Origin: Entamoeba histolytica HM-1:IMSS
Taxonomy: Eukaryota > Evosea > Mastigamoebida > Endamoebidae
Direction: 5' to 3'
Assembly: GCF_000208925.1 (NCBI RefSeq)
Contig: NW_001915073.1
Location: 1 to 28,351, forward strand
Length of the DNA: 28,351 nt
Each line of letters starts with the position of its first letter. Position 1 is the stretch's first letter. Below, in pieces: positions 19,539 to 28,351 of this stretch. Under the pieces are notes generated by a model, which was not told where the DNA came from, ran no database searches, and saw only the letters and a program-made list of their open reading frames with translations. The translations under genes were made by a program, and so were the position numbers.

Positions 19539-20060
19539 ATGGTTAAGTTTCTTATTCATCATAACATTGAAGGAAATATTATTTATCTGTCACAATTTTA
19601 TCAAACTAACATTCAGGCAAGAAAATTAGAAGCATTAATGGAAATTATTACAGCCCATTTAAAAAGTGATATTGAAAGAGAAGGAAGTGTAAATGGAGAT
19701 TCAATGAGATTTTCAACATATTGTATTGAAAGTCAAGAATATTCTAATTCTTCATTAAAATCTCTTCAAGAAGAGTTTGAAGGAATTCAAATTATTTATT
19801 GTGAAGTTGGTGGAATTATTATTACACTTGGTCTTCATGACTATGACTCAGTGTTTGCATCTCAAAATTTCCTTAATAATTGGGTGTTAGTTCTTCGTAA
19901 ATTATATAAGACAAATACATTATCAAATATTTATGAAAGAATGGACGAACTATTAGCTCATCTTGATAAATTTTTACCTTTAGGTGATATGACTTTAGTT
20001 AATCAAAGTTATTTAGAATATCTAAAAAGTGAAGCAACAAATTTAACACGTGCAATGTGA
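19539..20060 (+). CDS. Sigma-adaptin-like longin-fold protein
   Basis: This encodes 173 aa. The start MVKFLIHHNIEGNIIYLSQFY resembles the first strands of an adaptor sigma subunit (sigma: MIRFILIQNRAGKTRLAKWY). After an insertion of ~40 aa, EGIQIIYCEVGGIIITLGL at ~81-99 matches the KIIYRRYAGLYFCICVD strand pair, and the helices FLNNWVLVLRKLY, MDELLAHLDKFLPLGDM match FVEVLNEYF and VDEMFLAGEI. Small longin-like subunits belong to AP-1 to AP-5, COPI zeta and TSET coats. The divergence and the insertion argue against a standard AP-1/2/3 sigma and would suit AP-5- or TSET-type or another longin protein. Cytosolic or peripheral membrane. Assignment is by eye. Confidence 0.5.
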   Translation: MVKFLIHHNIEGNIIYLSQFYQTNIQARKLEALMEIITAHLKSDIEREGSVNGDSMRFSTYCIESQEYSNSSLKSLQEEFEGIQIIYCEVGGIIITLGLHDYDSVFASQNFLNNWVLVLRKLYKTNTLSNIYERMDELLAHLDKFLPLGDMTLVNQSYLEYLKSEATNLTRAM

Positions 20061-20233
20061 GTTAATTTAATGGTTATTCTTCTTTTATTTTGCTTTGTGT
20101 TTCTTGTATTGATGGTGAAATCAAAATATCCCAAAGAATAAAAATAAGTGGTATATGAATAAGATGGTAAATAATGGAATAGTCTAAAGGAAAGATTCCT
20201 TTAATAATCTATAGAAATGTTACTAAAGAAATA

Positions 20234-20842
20234 CTAAGTAATAATGAAAGATAAAATACAAACTAAAAACAATTGATTGAGAAGTATAACTAATGAAATA
20301 ATTTTATAGAATTTATTTTGTAATGTAATTAAGAAATATAATGATATTGAAATAATGGGAAGAAGTAGAATTATATCAGAATCTACAAAAGAATAAATAA
20401 TTTGGAATATATTATTTCCTATTAAACATCCTAAATATCCAAAACAATTTAATTTGGTATTAAGAAAAATAAATGTTATTATTGTAAATCCTCCTAAAAT
20501 TACTGTAACTACTTTACACAAATCAACTAATTCTGAAGGCATTTCAAATGCATATACTGGAACAAGTGAAAGATAAACTAAAGACATTAAGAATATTGAT
20601 GGAATAATTCTTATTCTTTTATATGACAATGGAGTTAATATTAGTAATATAATTGAGATAAATAAACAAATCACCGCATTATAAAGATTAACTTTTAATG
20701 TTAAAAAATCTAAATAAGTATCTGGTGGGTTTTGTTTTACTTCTTTTATAAAATTAATCATTCTGACCATTTTAAATTCATTCCGTTGTGTTACATTTTG
20801 TTCTAATAACGAAAGATTAATCAAATCATTAATCTTTTCCAT
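20234..20842 (-). CDS. Six-helix membrane protein, family not recognised
   Basis: This encodes 202 aa. A ~50-aa hydrophilic N-terminus is followed by six hydrophobic segments at about 51-72, 79-98, 107-127, 133-152, 156-174 and 180-201, and the chain ends in the last helix. A soluble N-terminus plus a compact helical bundle recalls Golgi/ER trafficking proteins of the YIP1 sort, but no signature was identified. The gene converges with the sigma-like gene (173 bp between ends). A complete SINE lies 68 bp upstream of its ATG, and no GAAC element is seen in those 68 bp. Expression may therefore be affected by the insertion. Confidence 0.65.
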   Translation of the reverse strand: MEKINDLINLSLLEQNVTQRNEFKMVRMINFIKEVKQNPPDTYLDFLTLKVNLYNAVICLFISIILLILTPLSYKRIRIIPSIFLMSLVYLSLVPVYAFEMPSELVDLCKVVTVILGGFTIITFIFLNTKLNCFGYLGCLIGNNIFQIIYSFVDSDIILLLPIISISLYFLITLQNKFYKIISLVILLNQLFLVCILSFIIT

Positions 20843-20888
20843 TTATCTTTATTTATGTTTTTTTAAGTTTTTTGTTATTCTTTTTTAA

Positions 20889-20910
20889 TTTTATTAATAA
20901 ATTTATAGAA
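20889..20910. repeat. Left target-site duplication of the SINE (22 bp)
   Basis: Identical over 22 bp to 21455-21476 (begins TTTTATTAATAA, ends TTATAGAA). It bounds the SINE on its 5' side. Confidence 0.85.
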
Positions 20911-21454
20911 GGAGTTTGAAGGTGGCATGTTTGAAACACCACATACAAACCCTAGTACAAATTCATTCTTCGACTCTCCCACTTATTATCTGGTTAGGAC
21001 GGGTCTTTGAATTTGGAATGTATTTGGTAATGCTGCAAAGGGTGCAGCAAGAGAATACAGTAGAATATTACATGGATGTAATATAAGAATCTACTGAAGT
21101 GTGGGTATGACTAAAAGAAGATTAGTCAAAGTAAGACTAAAAGAAAATTAGTCAAAGTAATACAGTAGTAATAAAATGATTCCTTCTTCCATTCATAAAA
21201 TAAGAAAAATGAAATTCCTTAAAATTAAGGCAGAAAACAAACAAAGGCTTAAAAAGAAGAAATAAGCAGAAGAAGTTTGAAAAACCTTAATCGGAAAAAT
21301 AAAGCAAAGAAGTGCTTTCCTCATTTTGCAAGAAAAACATAAAGAATAGGTTCAACAAAGAGATTACTCTTTTTTAATAAGCTCAGGGATGGGATTAGTC
21401 TCCCCTGAGCTAGGAAGAATAGATGAAAATTCTATTAATACTTAATTAACTAAT
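20911..21454 (+). mobile_element. Complete SINE (EhSINE1-like), 544 bp
   Basis: The element is bracketed by a perfect 22-bp target duplication (20889-20910 and 21455-21476). Its length fits EhSINE1 (about 550 bp). It starts GGAGTTTGAAGGTGGCATG and has two 26-bp internal repeats at 21109-21134 and 21135-21160 differing at one base (GACTAAAAGAAG... / GACTAAAAGAAA...). The 5' 300 bp match the copy at 1-296 in inverse orientation. It is non-coding and depends on an Entamoeba LINE for movement. The intact duplication suggests a fairly recent insertion. Confidence 0.9.
21109..21160 (+). repeat. Two tandem 26-bp internal SINE repeats
   Basis: The units are 21109-21134 and 21135-21160 and differ by G versus A at their twelfth base. 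The corresponding units in the other copy are 45-71 and 72-97 on the minus strand. The number of such units is known to vary between EhSINE1 copies. Confidence 0.85.
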
Positions 21455-21476
21455 TTTTATTAATAAATTTATAGAA
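21455..21476. repeat. Right target-site duplication of the SINE (22 bp)
   Basis: Perfect copy of 20889-20910. Confidence 0.85.
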
Positions 21477-21935
21477 TACCTCTTTATTGTTATTTTTTTG
21501 GTTTGTTCAATGCAATAAGTCTTTTTGTACTTTACATACCACTATTTTTAAAATAGTAATAGAGAAGTATATAGTTTCTGAAAGTGGTGAAAGTGTTTTG
21601 TATTTGAACTTACTAATTTAATGTTTTTATTTGAAATTATATTGCTTGTTTACTTCCAATTATTGTCATATAAATATCTTTTATTTTAAACTATAAAGAT
21701 AAAATACTATTCAAAACATTATGTTTATTTGATTATATCATATTGTGTTATTAATGACATTTGATTTTTTATTCTATTTACATTGTCTTAATAGATGAAG
21801 AAATAGTTGTATGATATTAACATAAAATGAACCAATAATTAACTATTACTTTTTATTGAATTAATTCATAACTCAAAATTATTGAATAACAAGTGTATAA
21901 TCAATTCATATCATCCCTATTAGTATTTAACATAT
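21477..21935. other. AT-rich spacer
   Basis: No gene, promoter or RNA seen. It separates the SINE from the 3' end of the P-glycoprotein pseudogene. Any C-terminal half of that transporter that once lay here is not recognisable. Confidence 0.55.
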
Positions 21936-23775
21936 TCATTGTTTTACGTTTCTTCCTATAATAACCCATATGTTATCTGCATTTCTAACAGTTGTTAGTC
22001 TATGTGCTACAATAATTGTTGTTCTTCCTTTAGATGCTTTTTCAAATGCTTCTTGTACAATCTTTTCACTTTGTGTATCAAGTGCTGATGTAGCTTCATC
22101 AAGAAGAAGATTAGATTGTTTTCGAATCAATGCACATGTAATGACAATTCTTTGTTTCTTTCCTCCTGATAATAATGCTCCTTTTTCTCCAATTAGTGTG
22201 TCATATCCTTCTGCAAGTTTAGAAACAAATTCATGTGCATTTGCCATTTTAGCACATTCAATCATCTCGTCTTTACTTAGTGTTTCTCATTCTTTAGCTC
22301 CAAGCATAATATTTCTCCAATTGTTCCTGCAAATAACACTGATTCTTGTCCAACTAATCCTATTTGATTTCTTAACCATTTGATATTCAATTCTCGTATG
22401 TCTTTTCCATCTAATGTTACCCTTCCACCATTTGGCTCATAATTTCTTTGGACTAATTGAATGGTAGTTGACTTTCCACATCCTGATGCTCCAACTAATG
22501 CAATTGTTTCTCCTTTCTTAATTTCAAGGTTAAATCCTTTTAATACACGATGAGATAGTCTTGTTGGATAAACAAATTAAACATCATCAAATTGAATATT
22601 CCCATTACACTCACTTTGACATTCACCTCCAATAGACTGACAATCAATATCTGGGATTCTATCAATTGTTGTAAATATTTTATAAAGTAAAGTTTGTATC
22701 TAAAAGAGCAAATTTAATTGTCTTGCAATCATTGATAATGTTTGAGAAGCAAATAGTACTGACATGAACACCATTAATACATCCACAGCAAATACACCTT
22801 TACTTCCTCCTTTTCCTCTAATGACTAATGAACCATACCAACTTCCAAGTGCATATGATGCAATCATGAAAAATGTAATAACTGAAAATCCTAATCCAAG
22901 ACATTGTCCTTTAATTCCATTAAAATGTTCATTTTGTTTTATTTTTTCTTCATACTCTTCAATAAATTCATATTCTTGATTTAATGATTGAACTGTTCTA
23001 ATATTTCCTATTGTCTCTTCTGTAATATCATCAGCTGCTCCAAACACATTTAATGCTTTTGTTTCATATTGCATTCCAACCATTTAGAATATTGTAAAGA
23101 CAAGGATGAAAATGGAACAGTTGCTAACACAACTAATGCAAAATCCCAACATTTTTTTAAATTCAATAACACAGCCTGTAATAACCATTGAACTTATTTG
23201 AAAAATCATTCCAAATTTTGGACCAATTCCATCTTGATAATTTTTAATATTTATTGCTATTCTTGCTGTCAATTCTCCTGATTCTTGAAAATCATACAAT
23301 ATTGCATCTTGTCTTAATAATGACTTGAAATATAATCTTCTCGGTTTAATTCCTTCTCTTTGAGAAACTACAAACAATGAAAATGTTCTCAGAAAACTCA
23401 ACACCATACTTATCACTCCAAAATATACTATCTTCACAACTACTTTATTCACTGACTCTTTTACTCCTTCAACAATCATGTGATTAACTTCTTCATCTAT
23501 TATTGTATTATCATCAGCAGTAAAAATATAACTATTAACTATGTCAACCATCAAAAGTATCATGAGTTGATACATTACTCCATTTCCTAATGAACTTATG
23601 AGTCCAACTAGTATTAAAATCATGTCAATCCAATCAGAATATTTGAAAAGTTTTATTACACTAACTTTTTCTTCTATATCTTGCAATTTTCTTCTTTGCA
23701 GAAATCTCATTAGGATCAGGTGTTACATTGACTATATTAAATGTATCTGCTGGTTCATTTGTCAAGTGAATGACT
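21936..23775 (-). pseudogene. P-glycoprotein (ABC-B, MDR-type) pseudogene, first half only
   Basis: Translation in several frames gives, in order, an N-terminal tail (from ~23775), TMD1 (LFKYSDWIDMILILVGLIS...), the linker EETIGNIRTVQSLNQEYEF, TTIDRIPDID, Walker [11 protein letters not shown] (~22500-22470), signature LSGGKKQRI, Walker [12 protein letters not shown], and the H-loop [14 protein letters not shown]. Lesions seen: a frameshift near 23695; a frame gain in the A-run at 23152-23158 and loss near 23102; in-frame stops at 23084-23086 (TAA), 22700-22702 (TAG), 22577-22579 (TAA) and 22287-22289 (TGA); and a one-base loss near 22313. The second half (TMD2-NBD2) is absent; full P-glycoproteins are ~1300 aa. 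Intact paralogues export drugs in Entamoeba; this copy cannot make a working pump. Confidence 0.9.
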
Positions 23776-24920
23776 CAGATATATTTTAAATAGAATTTAT
23801 AAACATTGAACCATATTATTAGATATTATAATCTTCTTGTTATATTATTTTCTTCATTTTCTTTCTTATGTATTATTTAGTATTATGAATAATATTCTAT
23901 AAACAAAATGGTTATTATTATTTATTATTTTCTATTATATTAATCTCTTCTTCTTAAATTTTCTTTATTCTTTTTCTTTCATTCTTCATTTCTTCTACTC
24001 TCTTTACTCCATTTTCTATTTTATTTATTTCATTCATTTCTTTTATTCTTTTATTCTCTTATTCTTTATCATCATTTTATATTCATTTTATATTATTCAA
24101 TGTTAGTCAATTGAAATTAATTAGAAAATTATTAAAATACTTGTTTCATTCAATTAAAACAAGTACTTTATTTTATTTTGAACTAAATATCAAATTCAAT
24201 ACTTAAATTATCTTTTATTTCTTCTTTCTTCATTATTTAATGTTGTGTTATTCATTATTCTTTTATTCATTTAATTTAGTTATTTTTAATATCTGATTCA
24301 TCTTCTTTGTTTCTGTTCTTAATTCTTATTTATTTTTCTATTATCCATTTCATTATCTCTATTTCTTTTATACACAAGGCTTTCTATTTGTTTTCTTTAT
24401 AAATTCTGATTGTTATGTTTATCATAAATCTACCTCTTTATTGTATATTATTCTTTCATTATTTATTAAGATTAATAGTGTTTGTTATTCTTTAATCCAC
24501 TATTTAATCATTTGGTAGTTACTTTCCCATTAATTCATAATCTGACAACTTCTTCAAAAATTGTTTATGAGTGTTTTGTTCATCTCATGATTTTATTTCA
24601 TTAATTTATTTGTTTGATTACCAATTAAATCATTCACATATTTTCATTCTTTTTAAACTACTCAAATAAATTTGATTCTGTGAATATATTTAAATTATTT
24701 AACACCATTATTTCATCTCTTTTTATTCGTTTGATTACTTTATTTTTATGCTGAAAGTATTTAGTTGTTATGTGGTGTTATGTTAATTTATAATGTCTTT
24801 TGTTCTTTTAAAACTTCACTCTTTTTGTCGTTTAATCATTTCATTGATTTTTAATTTTTTCTATTCATTTCTCATAATAAAAACATTAATATATATTAAT
24901 TAATGAGTCAATTCAACACT
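23776..24920. other. T-rich gene desert
   Basis: About 1.1 kb of T/C-rich DNA on the plus strand with no credible gene on either strand. No repeat, tRNA or promoter recognised. Confidence 0.55.
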
Positions 24921-25382
24921 TTATTCCATTTGAGCAATGAAATTCTTTTGTAAAGAAGACGTATAAAGAACAACATCAACGCTTTTTAATTCCTTTGTAG
25001 ATTCATTCTCTAGAATATATCCTTCCATAACAAGTGAATTTCTTTTTAAACTTTCAGTTGGATTGATATATACCACAAAACTACTTCCAATGTTCTCTTT
25101 AACTTTACTCAAATATTCTAATTGTTGCTCAGTTAAATCTTTGCTTCCTCCACAGACATACATCCCAACACAATAACAATTCTGTCCAAATACGTCTTTT
25201 GTTATTTTTAATTTTCCTTCTCCAGACTTTGGGGTACTTCCAGTTATTTCAACAATTGATTCATCATTAACAACTCCATACATTCTTCCACCACAATGTG
25301 TTTGATTATTAAATGAAGAGTGTGTATTTCTGAAGTGTTTAAGAATATTTAAAACAACGCATTGTTCAATTCTGATTGACAT
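24921..25382 (-). CDS. Short MPN-domain protein, eIF3f/eIF3h-like
   Basis: This encodes 153 aa, essentially one MPN domain; eIF3f and eIF3h are ~350 aa. It shows VVLNILKHFRNTH at 9-21 (eIF3h VVLKIIKHYQEE), GGRMYGVVNDESIVEITGS at 31-49 (GVLLGLVVEDRLEITNC), CVGMYVCGG at 71-79 (HVGWYQST), and SSFVVYINPTESLKRNSLVM at 100-119 (SVVLIYDPIKTAQGSLSL). The JAMM metalloprotease ligands (HxH...D) are absent, so it is a non-catalytic MPN- domain, as in eIF3f/h, Rpn8 and CSN6. I infer a translation-initiation scaffold subunit stripped to its core. Which of f or h it is, or another MPN- subunit, cannot be settled by eye. Confidence 0.62.
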   Translation of the reverse strand: MSIRIEQCVVLNILKHFRNTHSSFNNQTHCGGRMYGVVNDESIVEITGSTPKSGEGKLKITKDVFGQNCYCVGMYVCGGSKDLTEQQLEYLSKVKENIGSSFVVYINPTESLKRNSLVMEGYILENESTKELKSVDVVLYTSSLQKNFIAQME

Positions 25383-25522
25383 TTTGTTTTTGTCAAGGGT
25401 TTTTGAGATTTTTATTTCATAACAAATTTATTATTTACTTATTATCAATTTTACTATTTCTTTCTGTCTTTTGAGAAGTGATATGAGAAATTATCAATAA
25501 TAATGAAAAGAATGCAATTAAA

Positions 25523-26305
25523 TTATGTGTCTTTATTACCAATGAAATAAACAACAACCATAAAAACAACTAGTAGAACCATTAATCCAAACAAAATTAA
25601 AAGAGTACTTCCAGAGATTTTGTTCTTCTTTCCTAATGTTTGAATAAAATTCTTTCCAATAGAAGACATTTCTTTTTTCTTATTTCCATGGTCATCTTCA
25701 TCACTACTCACATCAAATTCTATAGTTGGTGCAACCTCATTATTTTCACTACCTTCTATCTTTTCATCTTTACGTTTTAAACTAGTAATTTCTTGTTGGA
25801 CATATTCAACATTATCTTGTTCTTCTTTTTCTTGTGGTGGTTGTTCTACTTCCTTTGGAGTTTCATTCAGTAAAACTGCTGCAGTCATATCTATTTCTTC
25901 TTCATGTTTAGGAGGGTTTAATTCAAGAAATGGTTGAAGATAAGACTTACCAGCAAATGTAGAGATTAATTGGTCTTTGATTTGATTTGGAATGTCTTGT
26001 TGTGTGAAAATTGGTTGATTGCATTTAGGACATTTAACCTCTTCTATTGATTGATCGAACAAAGAAATTAAGCAGTCTTTGTGAAACACACAAAAACAAG
26101 GTAAACGTACAGTTTCTTTTGATGCTAATTCAGTACTGCAAATTATACAATTATTCACTTCCTCACGATTTTCTTCTACATATTCCCGATATTTACAAAC
26201 AGTACAGTTGATATGGTTTTTGAATATACATTCAATGCAAATGTGTTTTTTGTGATGGACACAATACAAATCAGTTGGTTTTTTACATTCAAAACAAATT
26301 CCCAT
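25523..26305 (-). CDS. ZFPL1: ZFPL1 homologue: Golgi B-box/RING-type zinc-finger membrane protein
   Basis: This encodes 260 aa; the human protein is 310. It starts MGICFECKKPTDLYC, matching the human MGLCKCPKRKVTNLFC. The N-terminal B-box-like Cys/His set is C7, C15, H18, C23, C26, H31, C34. The RING-like set is C53-x2-C56, C70-x4-H75-x2-C78, C92-x2-C95, with LASKETVRLPC and CPKCNQPIF, both characteristic of ZFPL1. An acidic/Glu-rich low-complexity linker covers 134-210, and one C-terminal membrane helix lies at ~233-255 with a short luminal tail. In animals ZFPL1 is a cis-Golgi protein that binds GM130 and supports Golgi integrity. The domain order is fully conserved. A TATA-like/GAAC promoter lies directly upstream. 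Confidence 0.88.
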   Translation of the reverse strand: MGICFECKKPTDLYCVHHKKHICIECIFKNHINCTVCKYREYVEENREEVNNCIICSTELASKETVRLPCFCVFHKDCLISLFDQSIEEVKCPKCNQPIFTQQDIPNQIKDQLISTFAGKSYLQPFLELNPPKHEEEIDMTAAVLLNETPKEVEQPPQEKEEQDNVEYVQQEITSLKRKDEKIEGSENNEVAPTIEFDVSSDEDDHGNKKKEMSSIGKNFIQTLGKKNKISGSTLLILFGLMVLLVVFMVVVYFIGNKDT

Positions 26306-26314
26306 TTATGTTTT

Positions 26315-26340
26315 GTTCAACAAAATTTAATTTAAAGTTT
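26315..26340 (-). promoter_or_regulatory. Core promoter of the ZFPL1 gene
   Basis: Reading the minus strand: AAACTTTAAATT (26340-26329, TATA-like) then GTTGAACAAAAC (GAAC core, complement of GTTC at 26315-26318), then the ATG at 26305. Confidence 0.5.
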
Positions 26341-28351
26341 TATTTTTTTTTTATTTTGAAAATTCTTTTTTTTTATTTTTAAAGAGAATTTATCAAAGAA
26401 GAATAAAAAATCAAAAAATAAATATATCTTCATTTAGATTGTATGAATAATAAGAAATGATTATTTCAATTTATTCATTATGTTTTAATTATAATTTACG
26501 TTATTTTATATTAAGAGAGAATTAAATGATTTAATTTCTAATATAATATCAAAAATGAAAAAGTAAAAAATTAAATCTTTCATAACTTAGATGATTAATG
26601 TTTGTAATATCTTGAGAAAGTATAATTGTAATTGAGTGTATTTGTTATTTTTATTTATTTATTAGCGATTTTACATGAAATATTTCATTATAATGTTATT
26701 TCTCTATTTAACTATAATTTCATTTGTAATTCATTTATTTTCATTACAACATAGTTTCATTTAATTGAATGAAACTCATTACTTCTATCGTTTCTTTTAT
26801 TTCTAATTTAGTATTGTTTTTTTATTTTAGTATTATTTGTATCTTTAATGTGTTTTATTATGGTATTTTTCTATTATAATAATATTGTTTATTTCTATTG
26901 GAATTATTATTAAAGTATTTATGAAGATGAAAATGAATGAAATAATTCAAATTATACATGTTGTGATGATTATGGTGATAATTATTATTGTAATGAATAA
27001 TGAGTCTCTATCAATACAGATAATACCTATTTTCACCCCACGCTTCTATCATTTATACTTGTTTGTTTATATGATTTTTCTCTTTCTTTTGTTATTTTTA
27101 TAGTTCTGTGATGTTTCTTATAACCAATATCTCAAATTTGAAATGACTCAATTAAAAAGAACGTAATAAAATTACAATTTTAATTATTGATTGAAAAAAA
27201 TTAATTTATTTTCACGCATAAGAATGATGTTGGTGTATTTTATTACTTATATTTTCTTTTTCTATTTTATTCATAACAGATTAAAAATACTTAGAATGTT
27301 TAAAAGAAATCAATATCAATTGATTAATTTATATAATGAAATTACCAGAAAGAAAATGTTTTGTTAATAAAATTAAAAAGTTGTTGAAACGGATATATGG
27401 AAAATGAAGATGAAGATTATGATTTAATTTCAAATTGTAATGAATTGATAATACAAATTAATTGAAAATATATTAACAATATTAAAGGTTGAAGAATTAT
27501 TTTTCTTGAGAAACAATCTGAAAATAATGTGTATTTTATGAATTTAATTTACTTTAAACAATTTTAAGTGTTTTACGTGACGTTATCTTCTCCAATATTC
27601 AAATAATTTGTAAATTATTAATATTTCTTGTTATGATATTTTTATTTCTATTAATACGATAAACCAATTAATTTTTTATTTGATAGTATATGCTAGTATT
27701 GTCATTAGAATTATTTTTTCAATTCATCTATTTTCATGAATTGATATAGTGTTGAATATATCTTTTACATATGAATATATTTTCTTATTTAATAAAATTT
27801 TAATAAGAATATCCATTGTTTTATTAAATGTTGTTCCACTTTTGATATGGATTTTATTCCTATTCCAGGTGTTCTAATTAATAATTTATCTTTAATATTA
27901 TATTATTTTCAATTATCATATTTAATTCTATCATTATTTCACTTGATAATATTATATACAATCAAATATTACTATGTCTTATTCATTGATATTCGTTTAT
28001 TCTTTTTATCCATTTTTATATTTGTGTATTTAATCACAATCATTTTTTCAATTATATTTTTAATTCATTAAACAATTATTCTTGTTGTATGTTTCATTAT
28101 ATTGATCAACTATTAGTATTCATTTTGTTGATTATTTTGAATAAAACTAAAATGGTGTTGTTGATTTTTTAATTACTACTTGATTTCGTGATTTTACAAA
28201 TGAAAAGAATAATTTTGACATGTAATTTTATTTTACAAATAATTCATATTTATCTCTGAATAATCAGCTAAATATTGAAATAATGTGATACAATCATCAA
28301 TATTTTATTTTTAATGATATAATAATAAAGAATCATATTTAATTGAAATTA
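26341..28351. other. AT-rich gene desert to window end
   Basis: About 2 kb without a supported gene. The open frames at 26885-27103 and 27847-28071 are hydrophobic T-rich translations and judged spurious. On the minus strand around 27800-27880 a protein-like stretch LIRTPGIGIKSISKVEQH appears between stops, which may be a relic of a decayed gene. No repeat or RNA gene found. Confidence 0.5.

Noticed and set aside
20911..21454. Possibility that the repeat element is a LINE or encodes a protein
   Set aside because: Only 544 bp, no open frame, and the length, 26-bp internal units and duplication fit a SINE.
21970..22383. 137-aa plus-strand frame over the P-glycoprotein region
   Set aside because: Antisense of NBD1; ABC motifs are all on the minus strand.
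26885..28071. Hydrophobic plus-strand frames at 26885-27103 and 27847-28071 as small membrane proteins
   Set aside because: Low-complexity T-rich translations with no promoter and no positive-inside pattern.
1..28351. tRNA genes, rRNA or CRISPR-like arrays
   Set aside because: No cloverleaf-compatible GGTTCGA-type box, no rRNA-like GC pockets, and no spaced repeats other than the SINE units and protein-coding repeats were found.

Overview
The window looks like nuclear DNA of a protist of the genus Entamoeba, most likely from the E. histolytica / E. dispar group. It is very AT-rich. Several genes carry the distinctive Entamoeba core promoter: a GTATTTAAAG-like TATA box, a GAAC element (AATGAACT) and a start codon within a few tens of bases. 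Introns are tiny (46-70 bp) and begin with GTTTGT. Two copies of a SINE with 26-27 bp internal repeats match the known EhSINE1 architecture. The proteins are eukaryotic: importin beta, a ubiquitin-like/ribosomal eS31 fusion, ZFPL1 and TLDc.

Layout. Positions 1-296 hold part of a SINE on the minus strand, cut by the window edge. After about 1.4 kb of gene-poor, T-rich DNA comes a plus-strand gene for a small secreted or GPI-anchored, repeat-rich surface protein (1735-2499). Next is about 2.2 kb of A-rich DNA with traces of a decayed gene. From 4744 the window is gene-dense. It has two plus-strand genes: an unknown 164-aa protein, and an ammonia-lyase-fold protein that has lost its catalytic triad. 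Three minus-strand genes follow: importin beta-1, a ubiquitin-like-eS31 fusion, and a candidate PEX3 peroxisome-biogenesis protein. A 1.8 kb T-rich desert follows.

The second gene-dense block (12918-20842) holds a HAD hydrolase, an 89-aa two-exon gene, a two-exon TLDc gene, a stand-alone BRCT protein (minus), a two-exon 1020-aa helical protein, a sigma-adaptin-like longin protein, and a six-helix membrane protein (minus). A full-length 544-bp SINE with a 22-bp target duplication lies 68 bp upstream of the membrane protein's start codon. Beyond it are a decayed half-size P-glycoprotein (minus), a desert, a short MPN-domain eIF3f/h-like gene and a ZFPL1 homologue (both minus), and a final 2 kb desert.

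There is no operon logic: these are independent housekeeping and lineage-specific genes at close spacing. Three genes that first appear as pairs or truncated frames become single continuous proteins once GTTTGT introns are recognised (13852-13900, 14238-14307, 18860-18905). I found no tRNA, rRNA or CRISPR. The best candidates for new biology are the ammonia-lyase pseudoenzyme (5311-6633), the PEX3-like protein (10292-11131) and the eroded ubiquitin moiety of the eS31 fusion.
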